Assembly (NCBI GenBank): GCA_036971615.1
Contig: JAYKKR010000002.1
Location: 992,001-1,056,000, forward strand
DNA length: 64,000 bases
Direction of reading: 5' to 3'
Source: Amyloporia xantha
Taxonomy: Eukaryota > Basidiomycota > Agaricomycetes > Polyporales > Adustoporiaceae
The notes under the pieces were generated by a model. It had not been told where the DNA came from. It saw only the letters and a list, made by a program, of their open reading frames with translations, and ran no database searches. Position numbers and translations under genes: made by a program. Positions 11,900-23,460 of this stretch are shown piece after piece (positions within the stretch are counted from its first letter, which is position 1; the number at the start of each line of letters is the position of its first letter).

Positions 11900-12207
11900 G
11901 AGCCACAGCATGAGGCGCCTGCGCAAACCCCTGCTGACGCTGAAGCTACATTATCTGCGTCCACATCCAACTCTGTCTTCACGGAAGGTTTCCTTGGCCG
12001 CCTCCACAAGGTGAGTAAGAACCCACAACTCTACCCTCACCTCAGGGAGCAGCCCCTCGCCGCAACCGGCGGTCTCGTCCATACGCGATTCCCGCCCGAG
12101 CAAACAAGTACCTACACATCGGACACTCCAAGGCGATTAACATGAATTCTGGGTATGCGCAGTACCATGGGCAGGCAGGCTTAGTTCCGGTTCCAAGATA
12201 CCAATAA
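11900..12207 (+). pseudogene. Glutaminyl-tRNA synthetase N-terminal fragment
   Basis: After an attag acceptor the frame reads TEGFLGRLHKVSKNPQ, then REQPLAATGGLVHTRFPPE. A one-base shift then leads to NKYLHIGHSKAINMN and GYAQYHG, ending at TAA 12205-12207. The order FL..LHK, TGG.V.TRFPPE, YLHIGHSKAI is the start of the GlnRS class I catalytic core, including the HIGH ATP-binding motif. The rest of the enzyme (KMSKS loop, anticodon-binding domains) is absent. The fragment lies directly behind the S28 pseudogene. It is a broken partial copy; the working gene must be elsewhere. Confidence 0.75.
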
Positions 12208-15200
12208 ACCTAAGGCTCAGAGGCGTATTGTGATGTTGAGGGCATGTTGGAGACGGATCGATGGCTGAGGTAGGAGCCGTGGAAGAGTTGCTGTGACAAA
12301 TTAGACAGGCTTGCGATAGAGTTGATTTGGAGAGACAAGGCACACATTATACCTACTCTCCGTGCGGCCCTCGAGAATACATCGTACTCGTCCTGTGTCA
12401 GAGTCAATAGGAGACTTTGTGAAAATGGTACTGTGTTCACAAACTGGGTCCTTGAAATCCGCGGATGCAGGAATCCTATCGGGTCCTCAACCCACCTCAT
12501 CACCGAACATACGACAAGTGGAACATTTGCCCCATAACTGGTTTCACGAATTGGCCTATGCGATGGTTTCGCGTACTAGTATATCCATAGCGCGTACTAG
12601 TATATCCATTATATCTACAGCTGTTTCGACTTCTTCCTCATGACGGTTTACTGACAATTACTTCCCGTAGTCATTCATTTGGTTGTGTATAATTTATCGC
12701 AGCCAAAGAGCCCATGAATAGCTTTGCGCCGCCCCCCTTGGCTCTACAAACCCTGTCAGTCCGAGTAGGGACACCTGAACGTGACAGGCGCCATCGTGTC
12801 AAGACGGAAGATTCTCTAACTCGTCGAGAAGTATGTGCTCTATTGGGACGGCCCACGCCTCCACGCGGTCATTGCTCATCGACGAAGCGTCGTGCCACCA
12901 GTGCTTTTGTCATCTCCCTCGGTGTATTCACGTCTGCGACCAACATCCAGGCGGTGAGCTTCGAAGAGACGGTCGGGAAATAGCTCGATGGCTTCGCTCC
13001 CCATCGGTTTATGGTCTTCCCGCCACTCAAAGAGACGACCGAGAACTTACATGCAAACTCTATCTTAGATATGCCTAGGCCCACAAGATCTCAGAAGGAT
13101 TTGCGCATCCATTGGATCCCTCAGAAAAACGCATATCCAAAGATCCCACCGCTCTGGTATCGATCAATTCTAAGTTGGATGACATTCGTCTTGGAGCGGA
13201 GGTGATCTTGGGGGACGAAATGGACTGGAGCACTGTACAGGATCTGCATTCGAGCTTCGTCTGTTTGAGCACCACACTCCACACAGTGCTGGTGGCCTGA
13301 CACAAACACAAGAAATCAGCTCCTGGTAGATGAGCATTTCGTATGCACATACCCACTCATCAAACTCCTCGATCATCACAGCGCTGTACCCGCCTTTGAC
13401 GTAAGTAGCGTACAACCCTACGAATATCACCTAAACTCACATCGGATTGAAAACGGCCAAGATGACAACACAGACTCAGGAGAATGTTGAGATGCCTATA
13501 TCCTGCGACGCACTGCTTCACGGTCGTAGTTTTGACCATTGCCTGGCAGCGTTCCGGGCTCCCTACTAGTATAAGTATCAGAAACATCAAAAATATTCAC
13601 CAGTAGTATGATATTGATGTAAGACATACCGCATGGCCTCTAGAGAGCTGCGACAGCTAGTGTTGCAGAAATGTCTCCCTCATCATTGAGAAAAAAAGGC
13701 TCGCCGCGATGCAACCAAGGAATTGTCTGTGGTCCAATTCGCCCATGAGGGCGGCGAGAAAACATTCACCTTTTATACCATCGTTGTCTGGTAGCTCCAT
13801 ACGATTTACACTAGTAATCGCTCCGACTAACCCTGCCGGATGATGATCAGTGGGTTCATCCAGTGAGGACTTCCCATGGGTCTTGCAGGAGATCTTACGG
13901 TCGCCACCTCCATCATCTCGATACAGGACGTCGCGCAGGAGAACCAGCCACATACCGAGGAATGCTTCTCACAACGGAGGAACTGAATTGCGTCCCCCAG
14001 ACGGCGCCGAATGCAGAATTGGACCAGCCACACTTAGAAAGCGGCCAAGGCGTTTTGGACACCTTACCCATGGGATTAACTAACCTGTCACGAAATTCTG
14101 GTTCGACCACATCTTTAGCCCAACTACTGGCTCAAGACGGCGGAATGAACGTCCACTCGTAGATGACCATGTTGGCAAATACTGCGACCAGCTGAGAGGT
14201 GGATTCGCTTTGATCTTGTCGGCTTCACTATGGATGATAGTAACATTGGCAACGTCACGACCTCCTGTCTGTAACATGTCAGCTGGGTTAGTCTATAGTA
14301 GGATGTCGTCACTTGCATAGGATATAACACGACGGCGAAGGTGACGTCCATTGTCGATATCGCCTATCGTTGACGACCACAGCTCTCAGATAAATATTGC
14401 GATGGTCTTGATTCTGTTCTACATGCCTGACGTTGCAGAAGAAGAGGTGACCGGTGACGTTGCGTTTACTTGAGATTGTTTCTGTTTCGTACTTCAAGTT
14501 CGCGTGCTGTTATCATGATACTGACAGGTCTCCATCCGAATGCGAACTTGAATGAGATTTTTATTTTTGGATTGAAACGGCCCACGCTTCTGGTCACTAG
14601 AGTTCATTGTCACGGGCGGGCGGAGCAAAAATTATTACAAATACAAGTCATCTTCGTGCCAGTGACCGCCGCCCTCTGCGCATTTTGTGACATAAACGCC
14701 TGCATCGTCTGGACATCGTATTCGAGCTTCAGTTCTGGGTCTGTTTTTCTTTGAGTAGATCTGGAGACTCAATTCAAGACTGTTCCAAGATTTCTGTGTG
14801 CGCCCGGCATCATCGTCTCCAGTCTTCTGTCCATTCGATGTTAATCAATTCCTTCACCAGATCACAACGCCATCAGGTTTATATGACATACATCTCGCAG
14901 CATAATACTAGCCAGCAATTCAAATTGTATGTGGGATCTTTGATATTTTGCCATATTGAATAGTCATCAATTCTCTTGGCTTTATCGGAATCGCGGGCGA
15001 TCGACTGCTAGTAGGCTCATTAGCGGTCTACGTAGTGCTACGCAAATTCCAACCCAAGTAAGTACCCAACTTCTAGACCCAATGTTACGTAGACATCCAA
15101 GTCGACACTATGAACTTCCTACTCTTTTAGGCTCCTTCATTTCGATACATCGTTCTGTGAAACAACGCTATAGAGCCGGCAGAGTCGGGTCATTGCAGGT

Positions 15201-15264
15201 ACAGTAGATTATACTTGCGCTGTCTTAGCATGGTTAACGATGTTCAGGGCATTGTCAGTTATCA
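12208..15264. other. 3 kb without interpretable genes
   Basis: Several minus-strand frames between 12.67 and 14.35 kb have protein-like stretches (for example SVVSLSGGKTINRWG and VTIIHSEADKIKANPPLSWS), but they do not join into a gene that I can identify. A 20-bp direct duplication lies at about 12571-12611. The 5' part of the KDZ element beginning near 15265 may extend into the end of this stretch. Confidence 0.3.
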
Positions 15265-18200
15265 ATGTGTTTACAACCAGGAAGCAGCACCCCTTCGTCC
15301 CGAGTGTCAAGGCATGAAATCAACGTACCCGGGCCCTTTCAATATGACCCCCCTCGAACTCTTCTTGGTACCGAGGGGTACGAGATTGACTTTCCAGCTT
15401 ATGACAGTTTCAGCAAAGAGTCGGGTGTGGAAGAGCTGGAGGATCCGCTTGCTGCATGGGCCGCAGACAATCCGTCAGATGAAATCTTTGAGGCTGAGGA
15501 CTGTGAGGTGGAACATGATAAGCGGAGCCATTCTAATTTGAAGGATGTATGTTACTCATTCTATTTGTGATCCATGACATGGTGCCTATTAAACATTGCT
15601 AATTTTATTTCATTCTTCAGCATAAGCACAGCCCTTTCCAAGATCTTGTCGAGCTTGAAGAGCACATTTTAACATCTCTCTTTGCACGAGAGTTCGACCC
15701 GATGGTTTATGGTGCATGTATCCGTTGCAACCGTGATGGAGCTATCGCTTCTGTGCGTTGCCGTGACTGCTGGGAAGTGCCAGTGCACTGCAAATCTTGC
15801 ATTCTTGCCGAGCATGTGCATAATCCTTTCCATTTTGTTGAAGAGTGGATAGGTGACCATTTTGCAAGAACAACACTACAGTCACTGGGTCTGGTTGTAT
15901 ACCTTGGTCACAAAGGTGCCAAGTGCCCATTCTCAGATGACTTTCAGACCCACTCTGTTCGGGTTGTGGATGCCAACGGAATTCATTCATGCACTATGGG
16001 CTATTGTCACTGCCCTGGACGTACAAGCAAAGCAATCCAATTGCTTGATCATGGTCTTTTCCCTGCCTCTACAAAACAGCCTCATACAGCATTCACATTC
16101 AAAGTACTCAAAGACTTTCACATTGATACAACGTGTTCCAGAACTACCGTATACGATTACACACGAAAGCTTGAATGGCTTACAGATCCCATTACTTCCA
16201 ACCATATATCTGTATGTTTCAAATTATACTTTATGTCATCCGAACTAATACACGATTCTTGTTTGGTCTAACTGCAGAGTGTATATCGTGAATTCCTATC
16301 AGTGTCACGTCTGTGGAGACATTTGCAGGCAAAGAAGAGATCAGGACAAGTTCATGGCATCTCGTCATATTTACCCCATTGTCTTTCTGGGCAGACATCA
16401 GTTTTATGCCCAGCATGCCCACAGTCTGGCATCAATATAACAGCTGAAGAATTGGAAAAATCAGAGTGAGTGAGCAATTGCTTCCACATATTATGTCATT
16501 TGATCTCAGAATTGTATTAGTTATGGTGATGCATTATTTCTCTCCATTGATGGCAACTTTGGCCTTAAAAGGAAAAGAAAAATGGGTCAGGACAACACGG
16601 AATCTCTTTCCAATGGAACAGCATATTTTCCCAAGGAGAAAGAATTCAAGAAATATCTTGAGAACATTACAGAGGATTGTGATGTAACTACTGACTGATT
16701 CTTTTCATGGTTAAAACTCACCATTCTCATTTGCTTATATAAAGGTGTCTACTTGCAACACATCAAAGGTAGTTGAAGAAATGTATCGCAAGAGAGAAGG
16801 TTATGATGTGACAGGAATTGTTTCTGTTGTCTGTTCCAGACATGGGTTCTTCTTGCCAAGGGGAACCGTGGACTTACAAAAGGGAGAAAGGTTTAGTTTT
16901 TACTATTTTCTAAAAGCTTCAAAGCTGAATTAATTTGAGTAGATATGCAAATGTTGATTTCGCACTTGCAGGTGCTTTGAAAAGTGCCCAAGATGTTCAG
17001 AAGATTTTTCTTTCCTATGATGTTGCTTGTGGCTATCACAAACACATTAAGGAAAGATTCCAGCAGCATCCTGAATTCCAGGGTCTTCTTCCCATGCTAG
17101 ACAGGATCATATACCTCATTCCCAAGCTGCACATTGTTGGTCACAAGGAGCTTTGTCAAATTTTGCATTCCTTCAACTATACATTGGGTGTTGGAAGGAC
17201 TGATGGGGAGGCAATTGAAAGGCTATGGGCACAAGACAATGAGAACATTGTCAGTACAAGGGAGATGGGCAGTGGAAGTCGACATGACATCTTGAATGAT
17301 CAACATTCAGGACTAAATTTTGAGAAGACAATCAGTTTAGGTGAGTGTCATCTTTTCTGATATGGTATCTATATTGATACTATTACTGCCTTTAGTTCGC
17401 AACATAGGCAAGAAGCTAAGGAATGCAATTCAGCAAGCTGCACAGAGTTCACAGGAGCTTGAGGAGCTCTCTTGGGCTTATAAGGATGATGTGAAGAATT
17501 GGGAAAAGATGGATACAAAGCCAATTCTGGTAGGATCAACAGTGCACAGTGTGTACAAGGTTGAAAAGTCTGCTGGTAAATCTGGCTTGTCCTTTACAAT
17601 ATTGTAATCCTGATTATTTGTCATGAAATAGTGCCTTCACAAGCAGAAATTCTTCAAAAGATCATAGCTTCAACTGCTGTAGAGAAAATCACCAGTGATT
17701 CTCAAGCGGTACACCAGCTTGGAATGGCCACATTCATTAATCTAGGCCTCAATCTAGAGTCACTCAGGTATGAAATGCTATACCAGTGATCTATTCTTGC
17801 TACTAATATCCATATAGCTGGCAATTACGATATGCACATGTTGTTGATCCAACAGGTTTTCAAGAAAATTTCAAACAATACCAAGTGCAATTTGCAGCAT
17901 GGGAGAAGCTCCAACAGTTGTACATGCCATTTGCATGTAACCTCAATCCTTCTTTTACAATTTCCACTCACACCATACGCCTTCCAGTACTTCCATCAGC
18001 ACTCCAAAAAGCCACTTATAATCAAATTTCTGAAGAGCTAGTGAAAATTGAAGGAGATTTACGAGGAGGACAACTCAATGATATTCTCCAAAAGTTGCAG
18101 GTAACCTTACGCCAAAAGGCCCTCCTTCTTAATTTGAAGAAATCACCCCAACACAATACTGGAAACAAGGGCACCATAACTAGAGCACAAGCAAGAGTAA

Positions 18201-18825
18201 ACAGGCTATCTGGTCTGATTTTCAGCTACAGAAATATTTACAAACAGGCTCAAGATGCACTTGCATCTTTGGGCTTGAGTCACACCCTTCATGGCTATCC
18301 TGCAATTACTGACAAGGATCTCAAGATTGGTCCCTTTGCACATTACATCAGTACTGGCAGAGGCTATAGAAAATTAAGCTGGATCTGGAAGGTTGGAAGC
18401 CAGAAGAAACTGCAGGGAGACAAATTTGACAAGTGGAATAATGAAGGTATTTAGATTGAATCTTAGTCTTTCTGCAAGTGTTAACAAACCCCTATATTAT
18501 TCTTACTTTTAGTCAATCGTGTAGAATGGTTTGAATGCAAGGCAAATGCAGCAAGATGGTCAGAGCAAGTTCACATACTTCAAAGAGAGTTGAGACGGTG
18601 TTTTAGATCTTATGGCTTTTATGGAGACACATGGAACAAGCTGGGAGAACAAAGAGGTGAGAGTTTGTCAGAGAAGGGAATGCGTGCATATGCTTTCAAA
18701 AAGAAGGCAATGTTTTATAGAATGCAAAGTAATGTTAAAATTTCCAGTGCTAGGTATGATGGTATTTTTGTCATTCATATCATGGCTAACATAAAATCAT
18801 ATCTAGTGATTGGTTCATGTACTAA
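15265..18825 (+). CDS. KDZ transposase with CxC2 cysteine cluster, apparently intact, 990 aa
   Basis: Eleven exons join in frame without a stop: 15265-15546, 15621-16211, 16278-16465, 16521-16683, 16745-16890, 16943-17340, 17396-17575, 17632-17767, 17818-18446, 18513-18753 and 18807-18825 (2973 nt). The CxC2 cysteine cluster lies in exon 2 (CIRCNRDGAIASVRCRDCW, then VHCKSC). The catalytic RNase H-fold motifs are DGNFGLKRKRK in exon 4, CSRHGFF in exon 5, and YDVACGYHK and GRTDGEAIERLWA in exon 6. The remainder is the helical C-terminal region. KDZ (Kyakuja-Dileera-Zisupton) enzymes cut and paste DNA transposons. Introns are AT-rich and 50-75 nt. The 5' start is uncertain: an earlier exon could exist. 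The gene is much more AT-rich than the second KDZ copy at 51745, so the two belong to different lineages. No element termini could be fixed. Confidence 0.85.
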
Positions 18826-20724
18826 ATAAATTCCAAAATTATCTCATGTGATTGTGAAGTTGTACATCAGATTTGATATTAGTGAGAACAGCCACATCCA
18901 TGCCAGATAAGCCTGAAGATTTTACTAAGCTTCTGAAATATAGAATACTTCCTGCTTTAGCAACCCTCAATTTTTACCTATTGTTCATATGTAGAGCTGC
19001 TAATGTTCACCTGGGCCCACCTGTACCACTTGCATCTTTCATATCAACCATGGTACTTTAAGTCTGGGATAATCTGGGCTTACATCATGAAGTCATACTT
19101 GTTGGTGCAGAGTAGCATCAGGAAAACACAACTTTTCCTTAGTCTACTTATTTTCTTTTCCAATATGTGCTAGTTATTGGTTATGAGTTCCAAGTAACCC
19201 TTTATTTCGTTATCTGCAATAGCACCTTTTTCACTTATGTCAGGATAGGAGGCTGCATTAAATAGGGGATACAGTCTTATGTAAGCTTCTGTCTCAAAAG
19301 GGACTGTTGAGGGACTGCTCGTTTTTCAATTTCTATCTACCAACAACCCTGACCACCAGGCAGAAATTGTGCCATCATGGTTCTTGTCTTTCTCGTGCTT
19401 GCACCACTGCTCTGTGCTATCACCTACCTACTTGTGCAATCACTTGTAGTCCACTATCGCATGTGTTCCTGATGGGATTATCAGCTTGATTCCAGTCCTG
19501 CGCTATCGCGGACTCAGGGGGTTGCTCCCCGCTGCTCTGGCATTTACGTCATTGGGGACCTCACCCGCTTTGGTGTCATACACAATTGCTCTTCTGCAAT
19601 TGCGCGTCGTCTCTCCTGTGTCTACATCACAGACCCTTTGTTGTGTTGCTCTGAAAGTAGCTCACATGTTCCCAGGCTGTCAATTTCAAAATGGCTTTCG
19701 ACACTACCAAAGAGTTCAAACCGAAACAGCTAATGAAACTGATACCTCCTAGCTTGATTGCAACGAACGACTTGGTCCTGCTCGATGTTATGTGAAGTGC
19801 TGGATGTGTGATGACACAGGAAACACAGTCTGGAATGGGGGTTGGCATTGGTGGCATACAGAGTTCGAGCTGACCGTGATATCTATTATTTGTCGGGCCA
19901 AATATTATTGTCGATGATGCTATCGTCGATGAAACTGACAATAATGTTTCTATATAGCTGTTAGACAGTGGGCTTGCTAAATATACATGTCTGATGTCTC
20001 TGACCTTGACATAGCCACCATGTGTTTCCCATGTTTATACATGTGGTTATGTGGACTCAGCGGGCGGAGCTGCCATCTTACACAAATAATGTAAACCAGG
20101 GGGCACCCTTATGTAATAACTCTGCTGTACTGGTGTTTGCCAAGTGTCTTCGGCTGATGATGTTTGCTTCCGCTGTTGACTTTGAGGTCCCACCTCACAC
20201 CAACTCTTAAATGACGTCCCAGTATGTGTATTGGGGTATGTCTGCTACACTGAATGTAACTCAGATAGGGTTACAATGTGCATGATACGTGTGATTGGGA
20301 GTGAGCCATGACTGATTAACAGACCATCGGAGATCCATGTCATTGGGCAAGCCATCACCCATGAACTGCCTCTGCAATAATGAAGATGGTGGCGTGCAAA
20401 GTAATAAGAGCTCTCTGGTGTCTATGACTGATCACTCACTGCACTGGGAGGTTTGTGATGTGTGGGTATATACTGTGAATTGTGTTGGTAAAGACAGTCA
20501 TTGAGAACATCAGTTTGCACTGCTGGATGTTCATGGCAATCCCCTGCCTACACCTCTACATATTGGAACCTGGTGGGCAGAGCAGCACCAATTACACTAA
20601 GTGATTTTCTCGAGCAAAAACCTTCAGAGATAATTAAGGAAATTTAACAGACAGCTAAGAACATGAATCATTATTAGCTCTCTGAGATAAGAAGATAAGG
20701 ACTAATAAGGTTGATATGAAAAAT
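18826..20724. other. Transposon-derived DNA without coding support
   Basis: A CATCAGGAAAAC terminus (about 19115) followed by CTTAGTCTACT resembles the ends of the TIR elements listed below, but no partner end can be assigned securely. Short frames such as 18873-19061 look like extensions beyond the KDZ stop rather than genes. Confidence 0.3.
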
Positions 20725-20850
20725 GTTGAGTTTTCCTGATGGCCTAGTAGAGGAGAGAATGACAAACAGTCTTAATGACAGGATCTGAGGCCCTCCTTAT
20801 ATATATACACTTGCAGAAGATGCTCCTTAGTAAGTATTGCAACTCTAATT
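20725..20850 (-). repeat. Fragment of a copia-type LTR, inverted
   Basis: Starting at TGTTGAG, the stretch follows the reverse complement of the 28910-29213 LTR for about 120 bp, with shared blocks such as AGAGGAGAG, GGCCCT.CTTATATA and GCTCCTTAGTAA, then diverges. It is a degraded LTR end. Confidence 0.4.
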
Positions 20851-23015
20851 CAAGAAATAATATGACCAATAAAACCCTAGACTGGGTGCAAGCTAGTGGA
20901 CTAGAGAGATAATTTATGAAAATAAAAGAAATGCTCATTATCAACTTGTGACAATGTGTTCATATTAGCCATGACCTACCATATGCAATTGTATATACCA
21001 GGTTCAGGCTTGTTGACACTCTGAATCCTATCTGCGCTTACTAGCATAGATAGTATACTTATACATCAGGAAAACCCTTCCAGTCTAATGTCTCAAAATG
21101 TTCAATAATTGTGTGATCTTCTGCATAATTAATTTGTGTTATTGTATTTTCAGTGTTATACTCAATGCACACAATATAGCAGTCCTCTTTTGTATCCAAC
21201 TAATTCATAAGCAATATAAAATATTCTGACACATGCTGATATTTTCAAAAGCAATTATTTCACTCTCTCTTCATTCATTCTTTCATTCATTAGAGCATAG
21301 AATGTGATTTATTACATTGCTCAATTGCCATGGTAATTACATGGTCCACTATATAACTACCAAGGAAAAGGAACTGTAACTTACTTACTCTGTACAGGAA
21401 ATCACATTTAATACCACACAATTATAGAGGAATATAAGCAACAGGTACACAAGTAGATCTCATTACATACATAATATAGGTCTTGAAATCTCAATATACT
21501 CAGCACTTGAGCCAAGAATACAATATATTCAATGTCAGTTAGAGAAGAGACTATGGATCTAAATGCTCTGTAAAGTGCAGGCTAGTCGGTGATAGGTACT
21601 TGATGCTTCTACGCTCAGAAATGGCTCACTACACCAGCTCTACATCTTCAATTCGACACTTGACTCACTTGATCACCTTTGTGATCTCCGATCATGCTCC
21701 GATTGCTTTGATCTGCTTCAACAATCTTCAATTGTTTCAATTCTTCGACTTGACGCTCCGGTGCATCAACATTTTGAGACACTCCTTCAAAGAAGTCTAG
21801 CCATTTCGAGAGAACAATAGAGCAGCAGGAGAACACATGCATCGCTTTGTGCCACTCTGAGTCTTTTTGGCCTTTTGATCTTCGAGCTCTATATGGAAAT
21901 CAGTGATGTCATTAGACAATGCAAGCCACTCATACTAGTGTGCCACTCCCAATTAGTCATAGATTGTTCCGAGTAGTAGTATACAATCATGTCTTAGCTA
22001 TCTCTTTCCATACATATATTCCACCAAGTTTCCCCCTCAGTTCAGAGCTCTTAAGTTGAGTTCACCTCAGTTTCTCTCCAGAGCCTCAATTATGCTCGAG
22101 TGTTTGACTACGCTTCAATTCTACTACGGCAATGACTACGCTTCACTTTGATTCCCTATGACAATCCTTTGATTCTACCACAACACTCTTTGATTCTTCT
22201 ACGAAATTCTTCAATATTCACCTCAATTTCCTTCAATTCTTCGATATTTTGACTGTGCTGCGACACCACAATCCTTCAAGACCTTTTGATCTTCCTTCAA
22301 CATAATTTGAGTCCTTCGAGTATTCTTTGTATGCCTTCGAGACATTGCTTCACATCTGCTGAAACACAGGACACCTTGCTGCTAACTCCCTCACACCTAC
22401 ACCATTCCTATTACAATTGCTTTTCCCTTTTGTTTGCACCTTGTGCAGGGGTTAGGGTTTTGTAGGTCACATCATTGGGTCCTGTCTGGTAACTTGACCA
22501 GGTTTTTGATGTTATCAAATGAGTTGCCAGATGTGATATCCTGTCATCACACATATCACATGTGCAAAATTGTTCGACATCACTGACTTATTGCTGAGGG
22601 CTATCAGGGACTTTCAGTCATTAGGAACAATGGGTGACACCAGTTTTGCTGCTGTCAGTAGATCTGTCAGCACTGTTTCTGACAGTGAGCATGGCTTGTT
22701 TTACAACATAAGTTGAAGCTTATAAACTAAGTAGGGATTTATTATGCTTGTTTAATATAACAAATCTTCAGATACAGGTAGATAATATAAGTGAATAATT
22801 TGCTTATGCAATTGCCTGCCCTTGAGCTTGACATTGTGAATAACAAGCAGACCTCATCCATAAATGGAAATGGTATGATTTGATGATAATGTACAGTGTA
22901 TGCTATGGTCATGTGGAAGGTCATAATAGATAACAAATGTTACTTTCTGTGACCTCTGTCTATTATTCTCTCACACCTTTCATTTGGAAGAGAAACCTGA
23001 TAGCACTGATATATA
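20851..23015. other. AT-rich non-coding repeat-like DNA
   Basis: No frame has recognisable protein content. The stretch 21600-22370 is rich in CTTCAA/TTCGA-type motifs. Another CATCAGGAAAAC terminus sits at about 21066. Confidence 0.3.
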
Positions 23016-23460
23016 ACGGCATTACTGGACTGAGCCTAGATGAGAGGAGGCTAATTCATCTTGTATGCCAGTGGGCTTGCATCAGCAAAATTCCAATTTT
23101 ATTTGGAGTATGAATCAAAGAAGGCATTTTTGAGCCAACCTCTATTCTTAGTTGTGTGAAGGTCTTGATTGGGCCTGTAAGACAACTTAAGAGACTCTGA
23201 GTAGACTAAGTAAAGTTGGGATTTTCCTGATGCCATAAGGCCCTGCTTAAATATCTAATAATTGTGTGTAGGAATCTATGGGAATATCTGAGTAAGACAT
23301 GAAATCATAGTAAAGTCATAGTGGAGATTTATTAGTCAGAAATTGGAGCATATAAAGTAAGCTGAGAGCATAATATAGAGTACTGTAGAAAACATCATAG
23401 AAAGAAGTAAGTACTGAATGAAAGTGGCAACTACGATAGTTAGAAACTGATTGTTCAACA
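23016..23460 (-). repeat. Degenerate solo LTR in inverted orientation, split by a MITE
   Basis: Read as reverse complement from 23460 it begins TGTTGAACAATCAGTTTC and matches the copia LTR at 28910-29213 along its length. Shared blocks include AAATCTCCACTATGA, CTTACTCAGATATTC, GCAGGGCCTTA and GGATTAGCCTCCTCTC-like sequence. Removing the insertion at 23080-23232 leaves about 290 bp, close to the 304-bp intact LTR. Confidence 0.7.
23080..23232. mobile_element. 153-bp MITE with CATCAG termini
   Basis: The left end CATCAGCAAAATTCCAA and the reverse complement of the right end CATCAGGAAAATCCCAA form a terminal inverted repeat of about 17 bp (extending weakly to 25). The flanks are the two halves of one LTR, so this is a later insertion. 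It is non-coding. The termini match the larger TIR elements at 42184, 44731 and 46892. Confidence 0.7.

Noticed and set aside
12671..14500. Minus-strand frames as a multi-exon gene
   Set aside because: Several protein-like pieces exist but no consistent set of splice sites and phases joins them, and no family is recognisable.
19115..20738. Pairing of the CATCAGGAAAAC end at 19115 with the CCTGATGG at 20738 as one transposon
   Set aside because: The right-hand motif lies within an LTR-like TGTTGAG stretch and no flanking duplication matches, so the pairing is not secure.
22440..22470. Telomere-like GGGTTAGGG stretch
   Set aside because: Only about one and a half units of TTAGGG are present; not a telomere or a convincing interstitial telomeric repeat.
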